Assembly (NCBI GenBank): GCA_023475265.1
Contig: JAMCWE010000263.1
Span: 1-59,237 of the forward strand
DNA length: 59,237 bases
Direction: 5' to 3'
DNA from: Bacteroidota bacterium
Lineage (GTDB): Bacteria; Bacteroidota; Ignavibacteria; Ignavibacteriales; Ignavibacteriaceae
Shown here: one piece after another, positions 52,045 through 59,237 of the stretch
Layout of the letters: every line of letters begins with the position of its first letter
Numbering within the stretch: position 1 is the first letter of the stretch
Made by a program: the position numbers and the translations under genes
Notes under the pieces: model-generated
The model's database searches: none
The model's input: the letters and a program-made list of their open reading frames with translations, nothing else
Told to the model about the DNA's origin: nothing

Positions 52045-53079
52045 TCAGAATTGTTTCTTATTTATTATTTTTTTTATTGCAGATAATACTTCATCAACAG
52101 AAATACCATTTTCAATTCCACAAGTGTTCTGATCTGTACTGCAAAACTTTTTACAATTTTCATCAGTTACTTCTAGATTAATTGAATGCTTGTTTATAAT
52201 ACCTTGATGAGTTATACAGTTCATTGCTCTATGACAATGCAGACCAATTGCGGATTTGCCTAGAGCATCGGCTATGTGCAATGGCCCTGTGGACGGACCG
52301 ATAAATAAATCAGCCTGGCCAATCACTTTTATCAAATCTCTTAGATTATCAACAGATTTTGAAATATCAACAATATGATTTAAGCCAAGATTTTTAAGCT
52401 CAGTTAAAAATACTTCACTCATCTCGCGCGCAGTTAAAAGGATTTTTAAATTAGGAATTGATAAATCATTTAAAATCTTTTTAATCAATATAAGATATTT
52501 ACTTTCGCTCCAATTTGGTGCTGAACCTAGCGTACCTGTATGAATGATCATTTTGAAATCATTTTTTTCAATTCCAAGTTTTTGCAGATAAATATCGGCT
52601 TCAGTCTTTTCTTCTTGATTAAGAAAAATTTCAAGAGTAATATCATTTGTGCGAACACCAATTTTTCTGGCAAGATCCAAGCAGTAATCTGCTTCATGAT
52701 GAAGCGGTGTATAATTATTTCTGGAAACGCTTTGCATTAAAGTAATAATTTCATAAAGCTTATGACCGACACCAATTCTTTTTTTAATTCCAGCCCAAAA
52801 CATTTGATAAGCTGCACGTTCGGTCGGCATCATCAAAAGCCCGTGAGTGAATTTATATTTTCTTAAATCCTTAACCACTTTCCAGAAAGTTTCTTTACGA
52901 AGATCATCTGTAAGCATAACATCGAGATTCGGATTATTCAGCAAAATATTTTTAGTATGCGGCTGAGTAAGAGTTGCAATTAAAGCATCGGGAAATGCTT
53001 TCCTTATCTCACGAATCATTGGAGTTATAAAAACAACATCGCCGACCCGGTCTGTTCTAACCAGTAAAATTCGTTTCAT
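52045..53079 (-). CDS. GT9 glycosyltransferase (heptosyltransferase-like)
   Basis: 344 residues. ILLVRTDRVGDVVFITPMIREIRKAFP is the family's N-terminal signature. IIHTGTLGSAPNW and ADLFIGPSTGPLHIADALGKSAIGLHC (donor-binding region) mark the C-terminal half. Like its neighbour it ends with a Cys-rich segment (CKKFCSTDQNTC). The stop codon is directly followed by the next GT9 start, so the two are co-translated and probably add successive sugars to one glycan or lipopolysaccharide core. It is divergent from the SDR gene. Confidence 0.88.
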   Translation of the reverse strand: MKRILLVRTDRVGDVVFITPMIREIRKAFPDALIATLTQPHTKNILLNNPNLDVMLTDDLRKETFWKVVKDLRKYKFTHGLLMMPTERAAYQMFWAGIKKRIGVGHKLYEIITLMQSVSRNNYTPLHHEADYCLDLARKIGVRTNDITLEIFLNQEEKTEADIYLQKLGIEKNDFKMIIHTGTLGSAPNWSESKYLILIKKILNDLSIPNLKILLTAREMSEVFLTELKNLGLNHIVDISKSVDNLRDLIKVIGQADLFIGPSTGPLHIADALGKSAIGLHCHRAMNCITHQGIINKHSINLEVTDENCKKFCSTDQNTCGIENGISVDEVLSAIKKIINKKQF

Positions 53080-53143
53080 TCTAAAAAGATTTTAAGATAA
53101 TGTGAATCAAAAATAATAATTTTAAATCAAATTGCTTTATGTT

Positions 53144-53184
53144 GAATTGTTCCATTGTTAAATTGCTAAAACAATTCAGCAATT
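53144..53184. repeat. Overlapping intergenic inverted repeats
   Basis: GAATTGTT (53144-53151) pairs with AACAATTC (53170-53177), and AATTGCT (53161-53167) pairs with AGCAATT (53178-53184), giving two mutually exclusive hairpins. They lie in the gap between the divergent GT9 and SDR genes. The TTCCATTGTT core recalls the ATTCCATTATTCC of the repeat at 8696-8796. Confidence 0.45.
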
Positions 53185-53221
53185 AAACGATTAAAGTAAT
53201 GATAAATTGATATTTAACTTT

Positions 53222-53229
53222 TATTTTTG
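53222..53229 (+). promoter_or_regulatory. Candidate -7 box of the SDR gene
   Basis: TATTTTTG matches TAnnTTTG and is 26 bases before the start codon at 53255. The same octamer is seen ahead of the ABC-F gene at 17168. No well-spaced -33 box was found. Confidence 0.35.
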
Positions 53230-53254
53230 ACAAAAAGTTTTTAAGCTGAAAGAG

Positions 53255-54007
53255 ATGAAATTATCAGGTAATACGATTTTAATTACAGGCGGTGGAACTG
53301 GAATTGGCTTGGCTTTAGCTGAATTATTTTTAAAAGAGGGAAATGAAGTTTTAATTTGCGGAAGAAGAGAAGAGATGCTGCTCGAAGCAAAAAAGAAAAA
53401 TCCAAAACTTCATGTGAAAGTGTGTGACGTTTCTAATGAGAATGGCCGTAAATCACTGCTGCAATGGATTGAAGCAGAATTTAAAAATCTAAATATACTG
53501 GTGAATAATGCCGGCATTCAGAGAGAGATTGATTTTACAAAAGGTCCAGCCGATATTGAAAAATCAGTAAATGAAATTAAGATAAATTTCGAGAGTCCGG
53601 TAGTTTTGTCGGCTTTATTTACGCCGTTGCTTTCCGGCAAAGAAAACAGCGCAATAATTAATATTTCTTCTGGTTTGGCTTTTATCCCGATAACGATTAT
53701 GCCAGTATATTGTGCAACAAAAGCGGCGTTACATTCTTATTCTATTTCGCTTAGACATCAATTGCAGAAAACATGCATAAAAGTGTTTGAAGCAATTCCG
53801 CCAACGGTTGATACTGATCTTGATCAAGGCGCACGAAGAGCAAGAGGTCAAACAGATTTCGGAATTAGTGCTGCAGAAACAGCAATAGAAATTCTTAACG
53901 GATTGGAAAAGGATGAATTTGAAATTTTAATCGGCGGAGCTAAGTTTCTTATGAATAGTTCAAAAACTGATTTTGAAAATACTTTTCTCCTTATGAATAA
54001 TAGATGA
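53255..54007 (+). CDS. Short-chain dehydrogenase/reductase (DltE-like)
   Basis: 250 residues. The NAD(P) motif TGGGTGIG (about 11-18), NNAG at about 87, a serine in IINISSGLAF and the catalytic YCATK (about 150) are all present. The APGPVDT-like SAIPPTVDTDL region and overall sequence resemble DltE/YbbO-type SDRs of unclear substrate. It is a single gene, divergent from the GT9 pair and followed 162 bases later by the GH5 gene. Confidence 0.88.
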   Translation: MKLSGNTILITGGGTGIGLALAELFLKEGNEVLICGRREEMLLEAKKKNPKLHVKVCDVSNENGRKSLLQWIEAEFKNLNILVNNAGIQREIDFTKGPADIEKSVNEIKINFESPVVLSALFTPLLSGKENSAIINISSGLAFIPITIMPVYCATKAALHSYSISLRHQLQKTCIKVFEAIPPTVDTDLDQGARRARGQTDFGISAAETAIEILNGLEKDEFEILIGGAKFLMNSSKTDFENTFLLMNNR

Positions 54008-54169
54008 ACTGAAATGAAATAACTTATAACCTGTTGGATTTTGCAGAATCTTAAAATAAATATATCAACCTTAAAATATTTTTAAATAGTGCGATAATAA
54101 AAATATCCGGTCACAGCACACTGAATAATTTATGCTGCTGATATTCAAAAAATTTCAAGAGATATTAAA

Positions 54170-55639
54170 ATGAAGATCATTATTGTCACATTATTGCTTT
54201 CCATCTTTCTAACAATCACTTCTTTTAATCAAACAAAAGATCCTATAAAAGGCTGGCTTCATACCAGCGGGAATTTAATTTTAGATTCAACCAACAATCC
54301 GATTCTTCTGACTGGAATAAACAGTACCGGAATGGAATGGGGCGCCGGACATGCTTGGAATCGGGACGCAACTTCTGGCTGTTCGGATTCACAATATGGA
54401 TGTTTTCAAACTCCATTTGAACAACAGCTCCCTCAAGAATTTGACGACATTAAATCGTGTGGTTTTAACTTTGTACGATTTTTAATTTCGTGGGCAAATC
54501 TTGAACCTAATCCACCTATAGATTCAAGTGGAATAATTGTTCATCATTGGAACCAAAAATATTTGGATTCGATAGATATAATAATTTCACAATTTAGTAA
54601 TTATGGAATTGGAATTTTAATCAGCCTTCATCAATGGTCGTGGTCGCCTGTTTTTAGCGATACAAATGGAGTGCATGGTTTAGGAATGCCGGTTTGGCTT
54701 TATGCTAATCAACCCGGCATTACACAAGCACAAGCTATAAGTCAATTTTTCGTAAAGGATTCAGAAATATTTCCTGGTTATACTGTTCAGCAAGGTTATA
54801 TTGATGCTTGGAAAGAAATTGTCAAACGATATTCAACTAACTCTTCTGTTTTTGGCGCTGACCTTTTTAACGAGCCGCCAGATCAAGTTAATTTTAATTT
54901 GAAAAAATTTTATGATACCGTTGGAACTGCAATTCATTCAGCTAATCCAAATCTATTGTTGGTTTTTCAAGACGCAGTAAACGGTAAGTTTAAATTAACC
55001 GGTTCTCCGGATATTCCAAATTCAGTCTATTCATTTCATATGTATCCCAAAGCCTGGCTTATGCCGGGGTTAAATCAACCATCTGCTGAAGATCAAATAA
55101 CTGAACATTTGGACAGCGCGAAATCATGGAATGTACCAATGCTTATTGGCGAATTTGGACAATTTGGTTTTGCAGATTCGCTTGGGTGGGAGGCAGATAT
55201 GAAAATGATGATGGACTTTTGCAGACAAAATAATATCAATTGGGCTTTTTATGCCTATCAACATTGGAAGCACGCGTTAGTGCAGAATGGCCAGGTTAAC
55301 GATTCGCTTGTGCAGATTTTACAATATGGGATGAATCCGAATGAAACTATAAATGAAGAAAAAATAAATCCAGCTTTTACTTTTCAACTATACCAAAATT
55401 ATCCCAATCCATTTAATCCTTCAACTTTAATTGAATATACATTATCAAAAGATAGTTTCGTTTCCTTAAGAATTTTTGACATCCTTGGTAATGTAGTTGC
55501 AACTTTAGAAAATAAAGAAGAGGCTGCAGGAAATTATAAAATTGAGTTTGAAAATAAAAATCTGGCAAGCGGGATTTATTTGTATCAACTAGAAGCCGGT
55601 GATTTTATTCAAACTAAAAAATTAGTTTTAATGAAATAA
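54170..55639 (+). CDS. T9SS-exported GH5-family glycoside hydrolase
   Basis: 489 residues. The signal peptide is at about 1-19. The catalytic (alpha/beta)8 domain (about 25-385) carries FVRFLISWANLEP, LISLHQWSW, the acid/base Glu235 in DLFNEPPD, VYSFHMYPK and the nucleophile Glu328 in LIGEFGQFG, as in family 5 cellulases and related endo- and exo-glucanases. The final 85 residues form a T9SS sorting domain (NYPNPFNPSTLIEYTL, LASGIYLYQLEAG). It should be an extracellular glycosidase, probably acting on beta-glucan or a glycosylceramide-like substrate. It is monocistronic with a terminator at 55641. Confidence 0.9.
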   Translation: MKIIIVTLLLSIFLTITSFNQTKDPIKGWLHTSGNLILDSTNNPILLTGINSTGMEWGAGHAWNRDATSGCSDSQYGCFQTPFEQQLPQEFDDIKSCGFNFVRFLISWANLEPNPPIDSSGIIVHHWNQKYLDSIDIIISQFSNYGIGILISLHQWSWSPVFSDTNGVHGLGMPVWLYANQPGITQAQAISQFFVKDSEIFPGYTVQQGYIDAWKEIVKRYSTNSSVFGADLFNEPPDQVNFNLKKFYDTVGTAIHSANPNLLLVFQDAVNGKFKLTGSPDIPNSVYSFHMYPKAWLMPGLNQPSAEDQITEHLDSAKSWNVPMLIGEFGQFGFADSLGWEADMKMMMDFCRQNNINWAFYAYQHWKHALVQNGQVNDSLVQILQYGMNPNETINEEKINPAFTFQLYQNYPNPFNPSTLIEYTLSKDSFVSLRIFDILGNVVATLENKEEAAGNYKIEFENKNLASGIYLYQLEAGDFIQTKKLVLMK

Positions 55640-55640
55640 G

Positions 55641-55661
55641 ATTATCTTCATGATAATTTTT
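55641..55661 (+). terminator. Rho-independent terminator of the GH5 gene
   Basis: A 6-bp stem ATTATC/GATAAT with a TTCAT-type loop (55641-55656) is followed by TTTTT, immediately after the GH5 stop codon and before the convergent TonB-type gene. Confidence 0.55.
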
Positions 55662-55668
55662 CCAATGC

Positions 55669-58485
55669 TCAGAATGCTCTAATGTTGTAAACAAATGAAA
55701 GCAGAAAATATCTTCCAAGAACATTTGTTCTCTCATCTTCAACGTAAGAATCAGAAACATTGTGAGAGATATTTGTATTCTGATTTAAAACATCATTTGC
55801 GGAAATTTTTATTTCGCCGTTATCGTTACCAAGAAATTTTTTTGCAATGCTTACGTTCCAAATAATTGTGCTTGGACTGTAAGAAGCCGGCAGTCCGTTA
55901 TTCAACTGATTATTCACTTCATTTTGCAAAACAAATCCATTCCAAAATTGCCAATAAAATTTTATAGTAGAATTTTGGCTAAAATAATTATTGTTCGGAG
56001 TATTATCTAATTGCCCGCTGTTGTTTACAACATTGTAGCTGCTGTTGCTTGAAACAGTGAAATCAATTTTATCGCTGATGTTGCTGCTGATTACAACTCC
56101 TAATCCATACGTACTTGAATTTGCATAATTTGTAATTCCATTAATTATTCCCGGTGTGCGAGTATAACTTGCGCTAAGGTTTAAATTCACATTGGATTTG
56201 ATGAACTCAACCGGAACTCCATAAGTAACAAATGAATGAAGATTAATATATCCATCGAGGTTTGTTGGAATTGATAATTTTGTCCCTCGGTTAAGAAGAA
56301 TATTATTTAATACTGTTGTATCCTTTGTTGCAAGAATTGTATTATTCCCAATGTAGTTTTCAATTAAGTTTGCGCTGAACAAAATAAAAAAAGTATGCAT
56401 GTGCTGCGCATTGGTCTGCAAATATCGGATAGCGATAAAATGCGAATAATCCTGGCTTAAGTCTGGATTACCAATACTCAACTGAGTCGGATTAGTATTA
56501 TTTAGCACTTGCTGCAACTGGTCAATGCTTGGATCATTATTATTTGTTCTATAAAAAATTCTAAGATTTTCATTTCGCGAAATAATATACCGCATCATGA
56601 AAGAAGGGAGCCATGAATAAAACGTCCTCCCGATATTTCCAAATTGAGGGAACGATTGCGAGTTTTGGAGCTCGGCAATATTGTAATTCAAGTTAGCATT
56701 AAAAATTATATTATTTTTTCTAAAACGGTAACCTGTCCCAACGCTTTGTGTTCGGTATATCTTTTTATAAACATTGCTCAATGAAGTATCAAGATAAGGA
56801 CTTTGATTATTCAAATTATCAAATGTTTTTTGGTCGCTGTTATCTTCGGAATAATTAAACCTGGCATTGAACTGAAGCAGACTGCTTTCAGTTATTGGTT
56901 CGGTATAAACAATGTTAGATCCGCCGCTAAAACCATGCTTATCCAAATTGGAGAATTGATTTATAGTATCGGAAGTAGTTGAACTATTATAGAAAATATC
57001 CTGAGCATTTAGATTATTATTACCGGAATTTTTATTAAAAGTTCCGGTAAAATTTATTGATAATGTTCTGCCGGGAATATCAAATCGATGACGGAAGAGT
57101 AAATTATTTGTTGAAGTAAGTCCGGTAAGATTTGAATTAAATAAATTATTAGTCGAATTAAGTTTATCAGTGCCGGAAGTTGTTATACCAGAAATATTGC
57201 TCGAACCATTATTTAACTGCGCTGCAATTGTCGGATTGAACAAAATGGAATTATCCCGGTCAATTTGATAATTAAGCCGAAGGTTAAACCGGTGATTTAT
57301 ATTTTGTGTAATTGAAGAATTTAATTCATTATAATTTTGACTAGTCGGCGATGTTAAAAAATAATCTCTGTTTGTATTTGATTCTGCATCATTATTCGTC
57401 AGATTAAAAAAGTAACTTCCTGTAAGATCAACTTTTTCTCCCCATTTGTCGGAATAATTTATTCCGAAAGCTTTAGTTTGAATTAATCCGGTGGATTGAT
57501 TTACAAGAAAATTAGAAACGCTATTCCCTCCGAAACCTCCACCTGGCCCGAAATTTCCGCCACCGACTCTTCTGCCGCTCATAGGTCTGTTGCCGCCGCC
57601 GATTCTTACCATTCTTCCTGATCCAGACATTACTCCAAGAAGGTCATCCGTAGAAAAATTTTGTTGGTTCACGTTGTTTATCTGAGCAAGGATAGAAATT
57701 CTTTGGTCTTTATTGAAAAAATTTATGTTGCCGCCTGCTGCATATCTGGTGTCATTTCCATAACCGCCAGTAAACCTTCCGAAAGTTCCTTGCCGGTTCT
57801 GAAATCTAGTAACAATATTAATTGTTTTGTTTGTGTTACCATCATCAAAACCTGTGAATTGGGCTTGGTCGCTTTGCTGATCGAATACTTGAATCTTCTC
57901 AATTACTTCTGCGGGAAGATTTTTTAAAACAGCATTTGGGTCGCTGCCGAAAAATTCTCTGCCGTCAACTAAAACTTTTTGAACATTCTCGCCTTGAGCC
58001 TGGACAGTTCCGTTCTGAACAGTAATGCCCGGCATTTTTGTAATTAGGTCTTCTGCTAAAGCATCTTTGTTTACTTTGAAAGCACCGGCATTGTATTCCG
58101 TAGTATCGCTTTTGAGGACAATCGGAGTTGGGTCGGCAGTTACTTCGACCGGCTTTAATTTAACTCCCACCGGAGTAAGGAAAAGTGTCTGCAAATTTAA
58201 AGATGCATTTTGTATTTCAATATCATTTTTATAAATACTGTAACCAACAAATGTTATTGAGAGATTATATTTTCCGCGAGATAAATTATTAAACAAGAAA
58301 CTTCCATCTTTGTTTGTAGTCATTCCGAAAATTTTTGAATCAGATACACGCGTGAGAATAACATTTGCATTTTCAAGAGGTTTATTTGTTGATTTATCTT
58401 CTACTTTCCCTTCGACTGTGAGGCTTTGAGGGAAGATTGTAATACACGATACGAGAATTAGAAAAGGTAAATATTTAAGCTTCAT
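55669..58485 (-). CDS. TonB-dependent-receptor-like outer-membrane barrel
   Basis: 938 residues. After the signal peptide (1-19) comes a CarboxypepD-reg domain (VEGKVEDKSTNKPLENANVIL, DGSFLFNNLSRGKYNLSITFVGY). Next is a plug (about 115-225: DALAEDLITKMPGITVQNGTVQAQGENVQKVLVDGREFFGSD in pieces, VIEKIQVFDQQS). A Gly-rich loop (about 295-325) precedes a 22-strand-type barrel ending YFLLSFVYNIRAF. This is the outer-membrane-beta-barrel relative of TonB receptors common in Bacteroidota. The C-terminal aromatic residue is F. It is convergent with the GH5 gene; the ligand is unknown. Confidence 0.9.
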   Translation of the reverse strand: MKLKYLPFLILVSCITIFPQSLTVEGKVEDKSTNKPLENANVILTRVSDSKIFGMTTNKDGSFLFNNLSRGKYNLSITFVGYSIYKNDIEIQNASLNLQTLFLTPVGVKLKPVEVTADPTPIVLKSDTTEYNAGAFKVNKDALAEDLITKMPGITVQNGTVQAQGENVQKVLVDGREFFGSDPNAVLKNLPAEVIEKIQVFDQQSDQAQFTGFDDGNTNKTINIVTRFQNRQGTFGRFTGGYGNDTRYAAGGNINFFNKDQRISILAQINNVNQQNFSTDDLLGVMSGSGRMVRIGGGNRPMSGRRVGGGNFGPGGGFGGNSVSNFLVNQSTGLIQTKAFGINYSDKWGEKVDLTGSYFFNLTNNDAESNTNRDYFLTSPTSQNYNELNSSITQNINHRFNLRLNYQIDRDNSILFNPTIAAQLNNGSSNISGITTSGTDKLNSTNNLFNSNLTGLTSTNNLLFRHRFDIPGRTLSINFTGTFNKNSGNNNLNAQDIFYNSSTTSDTINQFSNLDKHGFSGGSNIVYTEPITESSLLQFNARFNYSEDNSDQKTFDNLNNQSPYLDTSLSNVYKKIYRTQSVGTGYRFRKNNIIFNANLNYNIAELQNSQSFPQFGNIGRTFYSWLPSFMMRYIISRNENLRIFYRTNNNDPSIDQLQQVLNNTNPTQLSIGNPDLSQDYSHFIAIRYLQTNAQHMHTFFILFSANLIENYIGNNTILATKDTTVLNNILLNRGTKLSIPTNLDGYINLHSFVTYGVPVEFIKSNVNLNLSASYTRTPGIINGITNYANSSTYGLGVVISSNISDKIDFTVSSNSSYNVVNNSGQLDNTPNNNYFSQNSTIKFYWQFWNGFVLQNEVNNQLNNGLPASYSPSTIIWNVSIAKKFLGNDNGEIKISANDVLNQNTNISHNVSDSYVEDERTNVLGRYFLLSFVYNIRAF

Positions 58486-58671
58486 AAAATTAACTTCAGA
58501 ATTTGTAACAAATATTAGTCAAAGCTTTATGATCAAAGGTTTAAAAAATTATTTTTGATTTGCCGGTTTGAATAGATGTTAAAACTTTTTTGATAAAATA
58601 TTGTCTAATTTTATTTCATTGAATTCTAAATGAAGAAAGAAATAAAATATTAACATTCCTTTGGAGGAGAT

Positions 58672-59034
58672 ATGTTCTGTCCCAAATGCGGTGCGGAATA
58701 CCGCGAAGGTTTTACACACTGCCCGGATTGCGATGCGGATCTTGTGGAAGAATTGCCAAAAAGTAAATCGAAGAATCAGAAAGAAGAGACGGAAGAAAAT
58801 ACAACATTTGTCCCTGTCTTATCAACTTATAATTTGGGAGATATCGCTTTGATAAAAAGTATTTTGGACAATGAAGGAATTGAATATTTTCTTCAAGGCG
58901 AAAATACTGCTTACATCCGCGGCTATATGGATCCAACAATTTTAATGGTTCGTAATGATCAAGTGGAAATTGTGAAAGAATTATTGCAAGACTTTGACGT
59001 TAAGTGGGGAATGTTCAGCGCAAGAAATGATTAG
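58672..59034 (+). CDS. Zinc-ribbon plus DUF2007 protein
   Basis: 120 residues. The N-terminal zinc ribbon has two CxxC pairs (MFCPKCGAEY, HCPDCDADL). A charged linker follows, and a DUF2007 'putative signal transducing' domain lies at about 50-115 (VPVLSTYNLGDIALIKSILDNEGIEYFLQG, DPTILMVRNDQVEIVKELL). No signal peptide is present. A strong TTGGAGGAGAT ribbon-adjacent ribosome binding site fixes the start at 58672. It is followed by a hairpin at 59091. Function is unknown. Confidence 0.88.
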   Translation: MFCPKCGAEYREGFTHCPDCDADLVEELPKSKSKNQKEETEENTTFVPVLSTYNLGDIALIKSILDNEGIEYFLQGENTAYIRGYMDPTILMVRNDQVEIVKELLQDFDVKWGMFSARND

Positions 59035-59090
59035 ACAAAACACAATTGAAATTGAAAAATCTTATGAGATATTTTGGTTTAAGTAACTAA

Positions 59091-59112
59091 GTGGTAGAAA
59101 AATATCTACCAC
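59091..59112. terminator. Stem-loop after the DUF2007 gene
   Basis: GTGGTAGA and TCTACCAC form a perfect 8-bp stem with a 6-nt loop (AAAATA). There is no U-tract directly after it, so it may be a processing hairpin or weak terminator. The remaining 120 bases to the window end hold no recognisable gene. Confidence 0.45.
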
Positions 59113-59237
59113 CTGACTTGAGCAAGTAGGAAAAGGGAGGGAAAAAAGGTGTGAAAATAGCTTGAAATAGTTATTTTTAAATTGCTTTGTCATACTAAGA
59201 GGCAATTTCAACTATGTTTCACCTTCGCACAACAAGA

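Overview
The window is AT-rich chromosomal DNA. It most likely comes from a member of the Ignavibacteria (Bacteroidota/Chlorobiota group). Three large secreted proteins (20845-24165, 24755-28090, 54170-55639) end in the same type of type IX secretion (T9SS) C-terminal domain, with a conserved YPNPFNP motif, a VYDILG-type motif and a final LASGIYLY...KK segment. BshC (bacillithiol synthesis), a CarboxypepD-reg/DUF5686 outer-membrane protein, a TonB-type barrel and TAnnTTTG-like promoter boxes fit the same group. No rRNA, tRNA or CRISPR array was recognised.

Layout. 1-1447: the 3' end of a group II intron (domains V and VI) abutting a broken IS701/IS4-like insertion sequence that carries three short GC-rich palindromes inside its transposase. 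1538-4901: small membrane protein, secreted thioredoxin-like protein, an MNT/HEPN toxin-antitoxin pair with a frameshifted HEPN gene, and a DnaQ exonuclease/GIY-YIG UvrC-like fusion. 5080-12045: a co-directional housekeeping block (YmdB-like phosphodiesterase, orphan DNA methyltransferase, FolD, DeoC, HicB-like protein, TrmH, AroA, MsmX/UgpC-type ATPase), convergent with BshC. 13928-19096: outer-membrane protein, flippase-like protein, GT2 and the ABC-F protein Uup. 19133-20143: LacI-type regulator.

20845-34148 is one long minus-strand regulatory and secretion block. In order of transcription it holds a very large sensor histidine kinase with an FG-GAP/ASPIC-UnbV extracytoplasmic region, an NtrC-type activator with an altered Walker B, a spacer with 86-bp tandem repeats and a good sigma-54 (-24/-12) promoter, a zinc-ribbon protein, and two giant paralogous T9SS-secreted BNR/sortilin-like propeller proteins separated by a lipoprotein. 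A truncated second copy of the lacI 5' region sits at its far edge (34222-34522), so this block is bracketed by a duplication.

34674-37073 encodes a DUF5686 outer-membrane protein. 37683-48116 is a second sigma-54-linked block: a REC protein with two Lrp/AsnC-type ligand-binding domains and no DNA-binding domain, NuoE- and NuoF-like subunits, a 1252-residue fusion of NuoG-type ferredoxin, GltD-type flavoprotein and formate-dehydrogenase-like domains that lacks the catalytic Sec/Cys-His pair, a PAS histidine kinase and an NtrC-type activator. Matching -24/-12 promoters (TGGCAY-N4-CTTGTA) lie in front of the first gene and in front of the next gene downstream, a DUF6600-like secreted protein (48272-49522). 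I read this as a self-regulated NADH/NADPH/ferredoxin redox module, probably not a formate dehydrogenase.

49649-59034: DegT aminotransferase and two GT9 glycosyltransferases (surface polysaccharide), an SDR, a T9SS-exported GH5 glycosidase, a TonB-type outer-membrane barrel and a zinc-ribbon/DUF2007 protein.
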